From: Prauserella flavalba
GTDB lineage: Bacteria; Actinomycetota; Actinomycetes; Mycobacteriales; Pseudonocardiaceae
Assembly (NCBI RefSeq): GCF_003202235.1
Contig: NZ_MASU01000005.1
Coordinates: forward strand, 620,001-684,000
Length of the DNA stretch: 64,000 bases
Direction: 5' to 3'
In this document: positions 51,135 to 58,959 of the stretch, one piece after another
Numbering within the stretch: position 1 is the stretch's first letter
Layout of the letters: every line of letters begins with the position of its first letter
Program-made: the position numbers and the translations under genes
Notes under the pieces: model-generated
Databases searched by the model: none
The model's input: the letters and a program-made list of their open reading frames with translations, nothing else
What the model was told of the DNA's origin: nothing

Positions 51135-51566
51135 TCAGGACAGGTCGGGCTGGAAGCCGCCGAGAGTGGTGCGCGTGCCCGACTCCGTCTCGGCGTAACG
51201 GCGCTTGGCCGTGCGTATGGCCTCGACGTACTGGGGCAGTTCCTCGCGGGCGCGCCGCAGCTGGGTGAGCAGCCCGCGATCGTCGGACGCCGTGTGCACC
51301 GTGTGCTGGGCCACCCACTGCGCCGTGGCCGACGTGCTGAGCGGCGGAGCGGTACCCAGCTTCTCCAGTGCCGCCCACCGCTCGTTGAGGGCGTCGATCA
51401 TGTCCTCGAGCGCGCTGATCATCCGGTCGCCGGTGGTCTCGTCCACCGCGAAGCCGCCCCGGTCGGCGAGCTGCTTGAGTTCCACACCGCTGAGCGCACG
51501 CCTCGCCGACGTCATCGGTGCGGCGGCCTGCTGCCTGCTCAGCTCCTGCACGTTGTCATCGCTCAT
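51135..51566 (-). CDS. Small helical ESX-associated protein
   Basis: A 143-residue protein, mostly helical by eye. LSGVELKQLADRGGFAVDETTGDRMISALEDMIDALNERWAALEKLG and LLTQLRRAREELPQYVEAIRTAKRRYAETESGTRTTLGGF fit two long helices, with W-x-A-L in the turn region rather than W-x-G. The final R-x-Y-A-E-T-E resembles a Y-x3-D/E export tail (YAETE). Actinomycete operons with EspG often encode such partner proteins of the PPE-like substrate. It lies 12 bases after the EspG-like gene and 50 bases before the PPE-like gene. Family assignment is by layout only. Confidence 0.7.
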   Translation of the reverse strand: MSDDNVQELSRQQAAAPMTSARRALSGVELKQLADRGGFAVDETTGDRMISALEDMIDALNERWAALEKLGTAPPLSTSATAQWVAQHTVHTASDDRGLLTQLRRAREELPQYVEAIRTAKRRYAETESGTRTTLGGFQPDLS

Positions 51567-51577
51567 GCTTGCTCCGG

Positions 51578-52405
51578 TCAGTAGGCGCGGGAGACCGCGT
51601 CTCGGATGGCGCGAACCACGTCGTCGTAGCCTGCGGGTTCGTAGCGGGCGACGAACTCACCGCCGTCGCCGGTGGTGTGGACCAGATACCGGCCCGCCTC
51701 GGCGTCGAGCCAGCTGAGCGAGTGCGGGGCGGCCCCGCCGTGGCCGGTGACGGTGATCTGCCCACCGCCGTGCCGTTCACCGGCCAGCACGCGGCGCAGC
51801 CGCCGCTCGTCGCTCTCTCCGTCGCCGCGGTTCCGCTCCGGCGGGGGCTCGACCATGCTGATGATGCTGATGTTGCCGAACGCGTCAGTCTCTTCCTCGT
51901 CGTGCTCGCGTTCGGCCGCTCTGCGGGCCGCGAGCGCGGATTTGTGCTCGGTGACGCTGCTGCGGACCGTGGCCGGGGCACCGGGCGCGGCCTGCGCGGC
52001 GGGCAGCACGCCCGCGAGGACGTCGACGAACTCGTCGTCGGAGAAGAGGGAGAAGAACAGCTCGTCGTCGCCGCGCTGGGTGATGCCGAGTGCCTGGGAG
52101 CCGTCGGTGAAGGCGAGGACGGTGATGTGCTCGCCGAGTCCGTCGATACCGGTGATCGCGACGGACAGGCGGTGGTCGCCGAACAACCCGAACGCGTTCT
52201 GGACTTGGTTGTGCAGTGCGTTGCCGACGACGAGCCTGCGCTTGGCGAGCTCCCCGGTGACGATCTTGGCGAGCTTGATCAGCCGTACCGGGTCGGTGGT
52301 GGTGTTGCGGATCCGCAGCGGGAATCGGCGTACGTCAACGCCCAGCGCCTGTCCGACGACGCTCGCCTCCACACTGCCCAGCACGAATTCGAACCGTTCC
52401 GACAC
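51578..52405 (-). CDS. EspG family type VII secretion chaperone
   Basis: A protein of about 275 residues. FEFVLGSVEASVVGQALGVDVRRFPLRIRNTTTDPVRLIKLAKIVTGELAKRRLVVGN is the EspG opening (a FELxxxxxxVLxxxLGLxxxPFPL pattern), and the end GRYLVHTTGDGGEFVARYEPAGYDDVVRAIRDAVSRAY has the family's strand and helix. EspG binds the helical tip of a PPE protein and keeps it soluble for ESX export; the PPE-like gene two places downstream is the natural client. GTG 52405 is taken because the domain begins there. A longer open frame to 52594 has no family match and no clear start. Confidence 0.82.
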   Translation of the reverse strand: MSERFEFVLGSVEASVVGQALGVDVRRFPLRIRNTTTDPVRLIKLAKIVTGELAKRRLVVGNALHNQVQNAFGLFGDHRLSVAITGIDGLGEHITVLAFTDGSQALGITQRGDDELFFSLFSDDEFVDVLAGVLPAAQAAPGAPATVRSSVTEHKSALAARRAAEREHDEEETDAFGNISIISMVEPPPERNRGDGESDERRLRRVLAGERHGGGQITVTGHGGAAPHSLSWLDAEAGRYLVHTTGDGGEFVARYEPAGYDDVVRAIRDAVSRAY

Positions 52406-52606
52406 GTCGCTGGAGGCCGCCTTTCCGGTGATGTCGCCTCGACCCAGTCCCGGAGCGGACTGTAGCAAATGATCAACAGGGCGGGACACCACGCAGCGAG
52501 GATCACGCCGGTTTCGCTCAGATGAGCGGGTTTCCGGGCTTGTCGTGAAGTTGTCTGGACCGCCCTCGAGCTCGACATGGTCCGATGTGGACACCCAAAG
52601 GGGTGC

Positions 52607-53824
52607 TCAGACGTTCGCCGGGAGCAGGTTGGGGTGGGGTGGCGTCGGCCACTCCATCATGAGCAGCGTGGCGTCGTCGTGGAGCACGCCCTGCTGGTGC
52701 TCCAGCATCGCGTGGCTGATCCTGCGGAGGGTCTCCGGCGCGGGCAGGCCCGCCGCGCAATGGCGTTCGACGAGCCCGGTGAGGCGCTCCACCCCGAACT
52801 CCTCGCCGTGCTCGTCCCGGGCCTGCGTGATGCCGTCGGTGTAGAGCAGGAGCCGGTCGCCCGGCTCGAGTCTCTCCCGGCCGGGAACCACCGGTTTCCC
52901 GCTCAGGTGTTGCAACCCGAGTGGCATCCGCCTGCCGTCCGGCAGCTCCTTGAGCGCCTTGCCCCCGCGCAGCAGGATCGGCGGCGGGTGTCCGGCGTTG
53001 AGGTACGACAGGACGCCCGTGTCGAGCCGCAGCTCCACCAGCACCGCCGTGGCGAAGCGGGAACCGGCCGCGTTCGCGCGCAGGATCTCGTCGGCCTGGC
53101 GCGCCATGTCCAGCAGCGACCGGCCGGCCCTGCGCGCCCGGCGGGTGGCGGCCAGCGCCATCGAGCACACGAGCCCGGCCTGCAGGTCGTGACCGGTCGC
53201 GTCGAACACGGCGACGTGCCCGACGGTGCCCTGCGTGGTGTAGTCGTAGCCGTCGCCGCCCGCCTGGTCGTAGTACTCCACCACGGCGCTCACCGTCAGG
53301 TCGCGGCACGCGAACGTCCTGGGCGGCAGCAACTGCCACAGCAGCTCCGCGGTGACCGCGAGCGCCTTGGGCCGGATCAGCCGGTGCAGCGTGTCGCTCT
53401 GCGGGAACTTGGTGACGCACAGGTGGCCGATCAGCCCCGCCAGCGTCCAGCATCGCGCCGCGAGATCCCGGTCGGCCGCGTTGGCGCCCTCGGGCAGCAC
53501 CACCGACAGCACCCCGATCCGCGCGGTGCCGTCGACGACCGGAACCCACAGCGCCGGTCTGCCGGTGGTGCGGTCGGTGGTGGCGAGCAGCTCGATCAGG
53601 CGAAACGCCCGACCGGCGAGCGTGCTGTCGATGTCGAGCGGCTCGGCCAGGTCGGTGCGGAGCGGATGGAGCTGCCGCTGGGGAAGGTCGGCGAGGTACA
53701 GCTCGAGGTCGAGGCCGACCCGCGAGCCCGCCCGCGCGACGACCCAGGCGAGGTCGTCGCCACCCGCGACGTGGGCGAGCTCCACGACGTCGCGCAGGGC
53801 GGCGTACCAGTTCGGCGCTTCCAC
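52607..53824 (-). CDS. PP2C/SpoIIE-type serine phosphatase with GAF-like domain
   Basis: A 405-residue signalling protein. Residues 1-150 look like a GAF-type sensor (GVLSVVLPEGANAADRDLAARCWTLAGLIGHLC). Residues 160-395 are the SpoIIE phosphatase: GHVAVFDATGHDLQAGLVCSMALAATRRARRAGRSLLDM (metal-binding D and G-H), ATAVLVELRLDTGVLSYLNAGHPPPILLR, and GDRLLLYTDGITQARDEHGEEFG with VLHDDATLLMMEW. Such proteins dephosphorylate anti-sigma antagonists and set the activity of stress sigma factors. The partner is not in the window. GTG 53824 is used. It is followed downstream by the type VII genes but need not be linked. Confidence 0.88.
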   Translation of the reverse strand: MEAPNWYAALRDVVELAHVAGGDDLAWVVARAGSRVGLDLELYLADLPQRQLHPLRTDLAEPLDIDSTLAGRAFRLIELLATTDRTTGRPALWVPVVDGTARIGVLSVVLPEGANAADRDLAARCWTLAGLIGHLCVTKFPQSDTLHRLIRPKALAVTAELLWQLLPPRTFACRDLTVSAVVEYYDQAGGDGYDYTTQGTVGHVAVFDATGHDLQAGLVCSMALAATRRARRAGRSLLDMARQADEILRANAAGSRFATAVLVELRLDTGVLSYLNAGHPPPILLRGGKALKELPDGRRMPLGLQHLSGKPVVPGRERLEPGDRLLLYTDGITQARDEHGEEFGVERLTGLVERHCAAGLPAPETLRRISHAMLEHQQGVLHDDATLLMMEWPTPPHPNLLPANV

Positions 53825-53866
53825 CTGTTCACCGTAGGCGCCGGAGGCGGCGGGCGAAACCGAGGC

Positions 53867-54541
53867 TCAGGCGGCCGCGGCGCCGGCACGCCGGTTCCGC
53901 AGCCCGCGCACGACCACGGCGGTCCCGGCGAGGACCACCACGGCGCCCGCGCCGCCGAACACCCAGGGCTGCCAGCGGACGGGAAGCTTGCCGGTGACGG
54001 TCACGATCCGGCCCTCACCGGGCACGGCCGTCAGGTCCTGCGGCGCGAGGATCCAGTCGCCGGTGCCGAACAGGTCGTTGTCGTCGCGGAAGTCATCCAG
54101 CCCGTCGTAGGTGCCGCCCTCCGAGTCGATCAGCAAGGCCGCGCCGTCGGGCCTGCGCGCGACGTACAGGGTCACCAGTTCCAGCGAACCGTCCTCGTAA
54201 CGGGCCACGATGGACCTCCCGAACAGCTCCCCGCCTGCGCCGGCGAAGTCGTTCCGCGCCTGCGTCACGCGCGTGTTCGGCCTGCACTCCTCGCTCTCGG
54301 CGCAGGGGTACGCCGAGAGCAGCACGGTCTGCAACTGCTCTGGCGTGTACGACGCCGCGAAGTTGGCGAGCCGGTCCTCACCCGAGCTGTCGGTGGGGAA
54401 GCGGTCGTTCTCGACCTCGCCCGACCTGGCGTACTCCATGAAGACGTCCGGCGGCTCGCCCGGCTCGGCCGCGCCGCACGCGGGCAGCGTCAGGGCGAGC
54501 GCCGTCATGACGGCCGCGAGAACTCCGGGTCCGGCACGCAT
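53867..54541 (-). CDS. Putative lipoprotein with C-terminal membrane segment
   Basis: A 224-residue envelope protein. The N-terminus has a signal with TLPAC at the cleavage site, an acceptable lipobox, so the Cys could be lipidated. The middle (residues about 35-175) has no recognised domain but includes PCAESEECRP, which may form a disulfide, and a repeated acidic/aromatic text. A hydrophobic helix (WVFGGAGAVVVLAGTAVVVRGL) and basic end finish it, which is odd for a lipoprotein and may mean that it is a membrane protein with a cleaved signal. It is 42 bases upstream of the phosphatase gene on the same strand, so the two could be functionally linked. Confidence 0.6.
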   Translation of the reverse strand: MRAGPGVLAAVMTALALTLPACGAAEPGEPPDVFMEYARSGEVENDRFPTDSSGEDRLANFAASYTPEQLQTVLLSAYPCAESEECRPNTRVTQARNDFAGAGGELFGRSIVARYEDGSLELVTLYVARRPDGAALLIDSEGGTYDGLDDFRDDNDLFGTGDWILAPQDLTAVPGEGRIVTVTGKLPVRWQPWVFGGAGAVVVLAGTAVVVRGLRNRRAGAAAA

Positions 54542-54629
54542 CGCGGGGCTCCTCTCCAACCGGGGTGAGCCGTCACGGTATCAACGCCACCGCGTACGGC
54601 CGGTGGCGTTGTCCGCAACCTGCCAGCGG

Positions 54630-56936
54630 TCAGCCGGTGTCACGCGCCAGCCACGCGGCGATCTGGGTGCGGGAGGTGAAGCCGAGCTTGCTGAGGATGT
54701 TCTCGACGTGGGTCTCGGCCGTGCGCTGCGAGATCACCAGCGTGCTCGCGATGGCCTTGTTCGACAGGCCCTGTGCGACGAGCTCGGCCACCTCGTTCTC
54801 CCGCTTGGTGAGCGCGGTCGGCGCCGGCCTGCCGGTCTCCGGTGCGGGCGCGCTGGGCTGCTCCTCGAGCGCGAAGTCCAGGCCCTCGGCCGCGCCGAGC
54901 TGCGTGCCCTTCTCCATCGCGCGCCGGACCCGCCGCTCGCCGAGCTCCCGCCGCAGCCGCTCGACGCACTCGTGGTGGGGCCCGACCACCCAGGGCAGCC
55001 TGCTCGCGCTGGTGCCCAGCGCGTCGAAGCGGGCCTCGGCGACGCCGAGCAACACGGCGCCACGCTGCGGGTCGCGCTGGGTGGTCGCCCACGCGATGCC
55101 CTCGATGCACAGTGCGGCGCCGAGCTGGTCGGCGAGGTCCCGTTTGAGCCGCAGCGCGTTGCGCAGCGTCGTGATCGCCCGCTCGGCGTCGCCGCGCTGC
55201 CAGTACATGACGCCGGCGTGCCACAGGCTGTAGGAGCGGAACCAGTAGTCCCCGATCTGCTCGCAGCGGCGCAGGCACTCGGCGTGGCGGCGCAGTGCGG
55301 GCTCGGTCTCACCCGCGGAGCCGTACGCCAGCTGCAGCGAGATCAGCGCGCTGATCTCCTGGTTGACGGCACCGGCCGACTGGAAGACCGTCAGCGCGCG
55401 CTCGTTGTCGGCGATCGCCGTGGCGGGGTCGCCGGTGAGGACCGCGATCATCCCGCTGAGGTTGTCGAACTGCGCGCGCATCACGTCGTCGAGTTCCCTC
55501 GCCGTTGTGCGGCCCCGCTCGATCAGCGGCGCCGCGTAGCCGACGTCGGCCTGCACCACACCCAGCCAGGCGGCGGCGTAGAGTGCCCGCGCGCACGTCT
55601 CGGGGGAGTAGTCACCCCGGGCCAGTAGCAGATCGAACCAGTGCCTGCCCTCGTCGAGGGCACCGGAGCGCAGCCAGTGCTCGCGCAGTCCGCCCGCGAT
55701 GCGCAGACCTTCCTCCTCCTCGCCGGGCTGGTCGACGCAGAAGCCCAGTGCGGCCTGGAAGTTCAGGTGGTCGCGGCGCAGCCGGTCCATCCACTCCCGC
55801 TGCGCGGAGCCGATCCACTCCGCTCCCGACCGGTCGGCCAGCGCGGCGTAGAAGTCGCGGTGCCGGACCCTCGCCGCGTGCTCCTTGCCCGCATCGCGCA
55901 GTCGTTCCAGCCCGTACTGGGCGATCACCTCGAGCATGCGGTAACGCATCCGGCCGCCTGCGTCCTCGGAGACCACAATGGACTTGTCAACCAGGGACAG
56001 CAGGGTTTCCAGCAGCGCCATGGGTTCCACGCCGCAGATCGCCTCGGCCGCGTCGAGTTCGAACCCGCCGGTGAACACCGAGACGCACGCCCACAGGTCC
56101 TGCTCGGTCGGTGTGCAGAGGTCGTAGCTCCAGTCGACGCATCCACGGAGGGTGCGTTGCCGGTCCGGTGCGGTGCGGCTGCCCGAGTTGAGCAGCTGGA
56201 ACCGGTCGCTGAGCCGCTCGGCCAGCTCGGCCGGTGAGAGGCCCCGGAGCCGGACGGCCGCGAGTTCCAGCGCCAGGGGAATGCCGTCGAGGTGGCGGCA
56301 CACGGTGACGACGGCGTCGCGGTTCTCCTCGGTGAGCCGGAAGCCGGGCACGACGGAGCGGGCGCGGTCGACGAACAGGGCGACGGCCTCGTACGCGGTG
56401 GGGTCCGCGCTCGTGCCGGGCTCGTCGGGAGGCACGGGCAGCGGGGCGACCTGCAGCACGTTCTCGCCCATGATCCCCAGCGGCTCCCGGCTGGTCGCCA
56501 GCACGTGCAGCTCGGGGCAGGCGCGCAGCAGCTCGTCGATGAGGCCGGCGCAGGCGCCGAGGAGGTGCTCGCAGTTGTCGAAGATGAGCAGGGCGCTGCG
56601 GGAGGCGAGCTGGTCGACGAGGGAGTCCTCGACCCGGGTGGAGGGCTGCGTCTGCAGGCCCAGCGCCTTGGCCACGGTCCCGGCGAGCAGCGCGGAGCTG
56701 CTGACCGACGCCGCGCTGATGAACCACACCCCGTCGCGGAAGGCCCGCCGGACGTCGGCCGCGGCGCGCTGGCTGAGCCGGGTCTTGCCGACGCCGCCGG
56801 GTCCGGTGAGGGTCACGAGGCGGCTGCCGGAGAGCAGCCGTTTGACGTCGGCGCGTTCCTGCCGCCTGCCGACGAACGTGGTGAGATCCGCGGGCAGGTT
56901 GCCCACGGAACCGCGCAGCATGATCGGCGCAGTCAC
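54630..56936 (-). CDS. LuxR-family regulator with NB-ARC-type ATPase and TPR-like repeats
   Basis: A protein of about 768 residues. The ATPase has TFVGRRQERADVKRLLSGSRLVTLTGPGGVGKTRLSQRAA (Walker A) and LLIFDNCEHLL (Walker B); LATSREPLGIMGENVLQVAPL, IPLALELAAVRLRGLSPAEL and FRLTEENRDAVVTV are the usual NB-ARC segments. A TPR-like helical region follows, and the C-terminal LuxR HTH is LTKRENEVAELVAQGLSNKAIASTLVISQRTAETHVENILSKLGFTSRTQIAAWLA. These regulators act as activators of secondary metabolism or stress. The signal is unknown. GTG 56936 or ATG 56921 may be the start; neither has a good ribosome site. Confidence 0.9.
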   Translation of the reverse strand: MTAPIMLRGSVGNLPADLTTFVGRRQERADVKRLLSGSRLVTLTGPGGVGKTRLSQRAAADVRRAFRDGVWFISAASVSSSALLAGTVAKALGLQTQPSTRVEDSLVDQLASRSALLIFDNCEHLLGACAGLIDELLRACPELHVLATSREPLGIMGENVLQVAPLPVPPDEPGTSADPTAYEAVALFVDRARSVVPGFRLTEENRDAVVTVCRHLDGIPLALELAAVRLRGLSPAELAERLSDRFQLLNSGSRTAPDRQRTLRGCVDWSYDLCTPTEQDLWACVSVFTGGFELDAAEAICGVEPMALLETLLSLVDKSIVVSEDAGGRMRYRMLEVIAQYGLERLRDAGKEHAARVRHRDFYAALADRSGAEWIGSAQREWMDRLRRDHLNFQAALGFCVDQPGEEEEGLRIAGGLREHWLRSGALDEGRHWFDLLLARGDYSPETCARALYAAAWLGVVQADVGYAAPLIERGRTTARELDDVMRAQFDNLSGMIAVLTGDPATAIADNERALTVFQSAGAVNQEISALISLQLAYGSAGETEPALRRHAECLRRCEQIGDYWFRSYSLWHAGVMYWQRGDAERAITTLRNALRLKRDLADQLGAALCIEGIAWATTQRDPQRGAVLLGVAEARFDALGTSASRLPWVVGPHHECVERLRRELGERRVRRAMEKGTQLGAAEGLDFALEEQPSAPAPETGRPAPTALTKRENEVAELVAQGLSNKAIASTLVISQRTAETHVENILSKLGFTSRTQIAAWLARDTG

Positions 56937-56982
56937 GCACCGAAGTCTAGTCGGCTCGGGGGCCCGGAACGGGATTGGAGGA

Positions 56983-57031
56983 GCGCGGCGGGGCGAGGGT
57001 GGCGGGGAGTACACCCTCGGCCCCGCCGCGC
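56983..57031 (-). terminator. Strong hairpin after the zinc-ribbon gene
   Basis: A 19-base arm (56983-57001, GCGCGGCGGGGCGAGGGTG) pairs with 57012-57031 with one bulged G, around a 10-base loop. On the minus strand it follows the zinc-ribbon stop and precedes the large LuxR gene, which separates the two transcripts. Confidence 0.75.
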
Positions 57032-57098
57032 CCTTGGCAGCGCGGTACGGGCGGTGCCTGCTCCGTAACGCGTCGCCTGGCTGGAGGGACCCGCCGCC

Positions 57099-57281
57099 TC
57101 AGGCCGCGCGCGGGGTCACGCGGTCGTCGGTACGCCTCGCCGCCCGCCTGGCCCACGTCGGGGCGCCGCACCGGGGGCGCCAGGTTCCGACGTGAACCCA
57201 CTGGCGGCCCCAGTGGTACGACATCAGCACCGTGGGGCGCCGGCAGTGGGGGCAGGGCTGCGGATGCGAGTCGATGGGCAT
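57099..57281 (-). CDS. Small zinc-ribbon-like protein
   Basis: A 60-residue protein from ATG 57281, after GGAGAG. PCPHCRRPTVLMSYHWGRQW carries a C-x2-C pair (C10/C13 by count from the start) and RPRCGAP a third Cys, with histidines between that might complete a metal site. The end is Arg-rich. It looks like a nucleic-acid- or protein-binding zinc ribbon common as tiny actinomycete proteins. No function is known. The gene lies 82 bases downstream of the GntR-TetR regulator gene on the same strand and could be transcribed with it. Confidence 0.65.
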   Translation of the reverse strand: MPIDSHPQPCPHCRRPTVLMSYHWGRQWVHVGTWRPRCGAPTWARRAARRTDDRVTPRAA

Positions 57282-57363
57282 GGGTCTCTCCGTACCGGGA
57301 ATCGGTCGTGTTCCAGGTTCGCGCGCTCCCGGCCGGGGCACATCGGGAGGGCTACGTACGCAC

Positions 57364-58284
57364 CTACGGAGATTTGCGCTGCCGGGAGAGCCGGGCCACA
57401 CGCAGGGCCAGGCCGTCGAGGTGGCGGGTCAGGCCGAGGTCCAGCACCCCGTCGAGGTCCTCGGCCACCTGGCCGTCGGTCTCGGCGAGGTGGGGGAAGC
57501 GGCCGGTGCCGAGCACGGCACCGACCTCGCCGGACAGCGCCAGCCACCACTGCTGGTTGGTGAGCCCGCTCGCCCGCTCGGCCTCGAGCTCCGCGGTGAC
57601 CGACAGCGCGAGGCCCCTGACGAGCGCGGGTAGCGCCATCGCCTCGCGCAGGCGCTCGTCCGCGCCGAGTCCGAGCCCGTCGAGCGCGGCGAGCGTCCAC
57701 TCGGTGTGGGCCATCGCCTCGGGGATGAGCAGCGGCCGGGTCATCGACACGAGCCCGGGGAGCCACGGGTGCCGCCGGTAGGTGTTCCACTGCAGCCGGC
57801 AGATCAGCTCCAGTTTCGCGCGCCAGCCGGGAGGCCCTGGCATGGGCGGCTGGTTGCGCGCGAAGACGTCCCTCGCCATCAGCAGCACCAGCTCGTCCTT
57901 GCCCGCCACGTGGCGGTACAGCGACATCGCCCCGGCGCCGAGGTCGGCGGCGACGCGGCGCATCGACACCGCGCCGAGTCCCTCCTCGTCGGCGATCGCG
58001 ATGCCGGCCTCGGCGACCCGTCGCCTGGTCAGCGCGCCCTCGGCGGTCCGGCGGACGGGCGGTGCCGACGGGGCGCGCACGACCGTGCCCACGCCGGTGC
58101 GGGCCTCGGCGAGCCCCTCCTGGCGCAGGGTCGCGAGCACCTTGGTCGCGGTGGCCATCGCGACGCCCCATTCGCGGACGATCTGCCGGGCCGACGGGAT
58201 GCGGTCGCCGGGAGCCAGCTCGCCGTCGGCGATGCGGTCCCGGATCGAGGCGACGATGCGGAGGTAGGGAGGCACGGTGTCCAC
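57364..58284 (-). CDS. GntR-TetR double DNA-binding regulator
   Basis: A 306-residue protein with two HTH regions. Residues 1-70 are a GntR winged helix (PPYLRIVASIRDRIADGELAPGDRIPSARQIVREWGVAMATATKVLATLRQEGL). Residues 82-130 are a TetR HTH (LTRRRVAEAGIAIADEEGLGAVSMRRVAADLGAGAMSLYRHVAGKDELV), and the rest is a TetR C-terminal helical domain. This two-HTH design is known in actinomycetes and controls efflux or drug resistance genes. A perfect CTAGTGCACTAG lies 13-24 bases upstream of GTG 58284, so it probably represses itself. The divergent gene is the frameshifted acetyltransferase. Confidence 0.87.
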   Translation of the reverse strand: MDTVPPYLRIVASIRDRIADGELAPGDRIPSARQIVREWGVAMATATKVLATLRQEGLAEARTGVGTVVRAPSAPPVRRTAEGALTRRRVAEAGIAIADEEGLGAVSMRRVAADLGAGAMSLYRHVAGKDELVLLMARDVFARNQPPMPGPPGWRAKLELICRLQWNTYRRHPWLPGLVSMTRPLLIPEAMAHTEWTLAALDGLGLGADERLREAMALPALVRGLALSVTAELEAERASGLTNQQWWLALSGEVGAVLGTGRFPHLAETDGQVAEDLDGVLDLGLTRHLDGLALRVARLSRQRKSP

Positions 58285-58296
58285 CTCTGAAGTGTA

Positions 58297-58308
58297 CTAG
58301 TGCACTAG
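58297..58308. promoter_or_regulatory. Operator of the GntR-TetR regulator
   Basis: CTAGTGCACTAG is a perfect 12-bp palindrome within AGTGTACTAGTGCACT, between the regulator start at 58284 and the acetyltransferase start at 58376. Confidence 0.75.
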
Positions 58309-58375
58309 GTGGGGAGAACCCCCATATTTGTCCTACTCAGAGACTCTTTTGCTCGCGCGTGGGTACGTTGTACGC

Positions 58376-58959
58376 ATGATGATCGACGAGAGTGCGAGCA
58401 TCGGGGTGCTCGTCGCGGCGTTCCAGGACGACCCCGTGTCGTGCTGGCTCTTCCCTGAGGACGAGTCGCGGCCGCGGGCGGCCGAACGGCTGTTCGCGCC
58501 GCTGGTTGCGCGGTCGGCGGCCGACGGCGAGCTGGTCGTGACAGGTGACGGTGCGGCGGTGGCGGTGTGGGTGCCGCTGTCCGCGGGCGAGTCCGTCATG
58601 GGGGACTCCGACGACGAGTTGCCGCCGGAGCTGCTCCCGCACGCGCGACGGCTGGTGACGTTCGCGGAGCTGGCGGCACAGCGGCACCCGCACGACCGGG
58701 CCCACCTGTACCTGCCGTTCCTCGGCGTCGAGCCGGGCCGACGGGGGAGCGGGCTCGGCGGGGCGCTGCTCGCCGAGCGGCTGGCGAGGGCCGACCGGCA
58801 GGGCCTGCCCGCCTACCTGGAGGCCAGCTCCGCCCGCAGCCGACCGCTGTACGAGCGGCACGGGTTCCACGTCACCGCGGCCCGATCACCCTGCCCGACG
58901 GCCCGGAGGTCTGGCCGATGTGGCGCGAACCGGCACAACGACAAGGAGAACTCAGATGA
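58376..58959 (+). pseudogene. GNAT acetyltransferase gene interrupted by a -1 frameshift
   Basis: ATG 58376 (or 58379) starts a GNAT frame with IGVLVAAFQDDPVSCWLFPED at the start and YLPFLGVEPGRRGSGLGGALLAERLARADRQGLPAYLEASSARSRPLYERHGFHV near the end. At 58877-58880 the frame is broken: the expected end, GPITLPDGPEVWPMWREPAQR, continues in another frame to the stop at 58957-58959, which overlaps the C45-type gene by ATGA. A single base loss in an ACCGCGGCC context would explain it. It may be a sequence error or a recent mutation, because the coupled arrangement is preserved. Confidence 0.7.

Noticed and set aside
52406-52594. N-terminal extension of the EspG-like protein to 52594
   Set aside because: The extra residues match nothing in the family and the region contains a TACAGT promoter-like sequence, so it is more likely upstream DNA.
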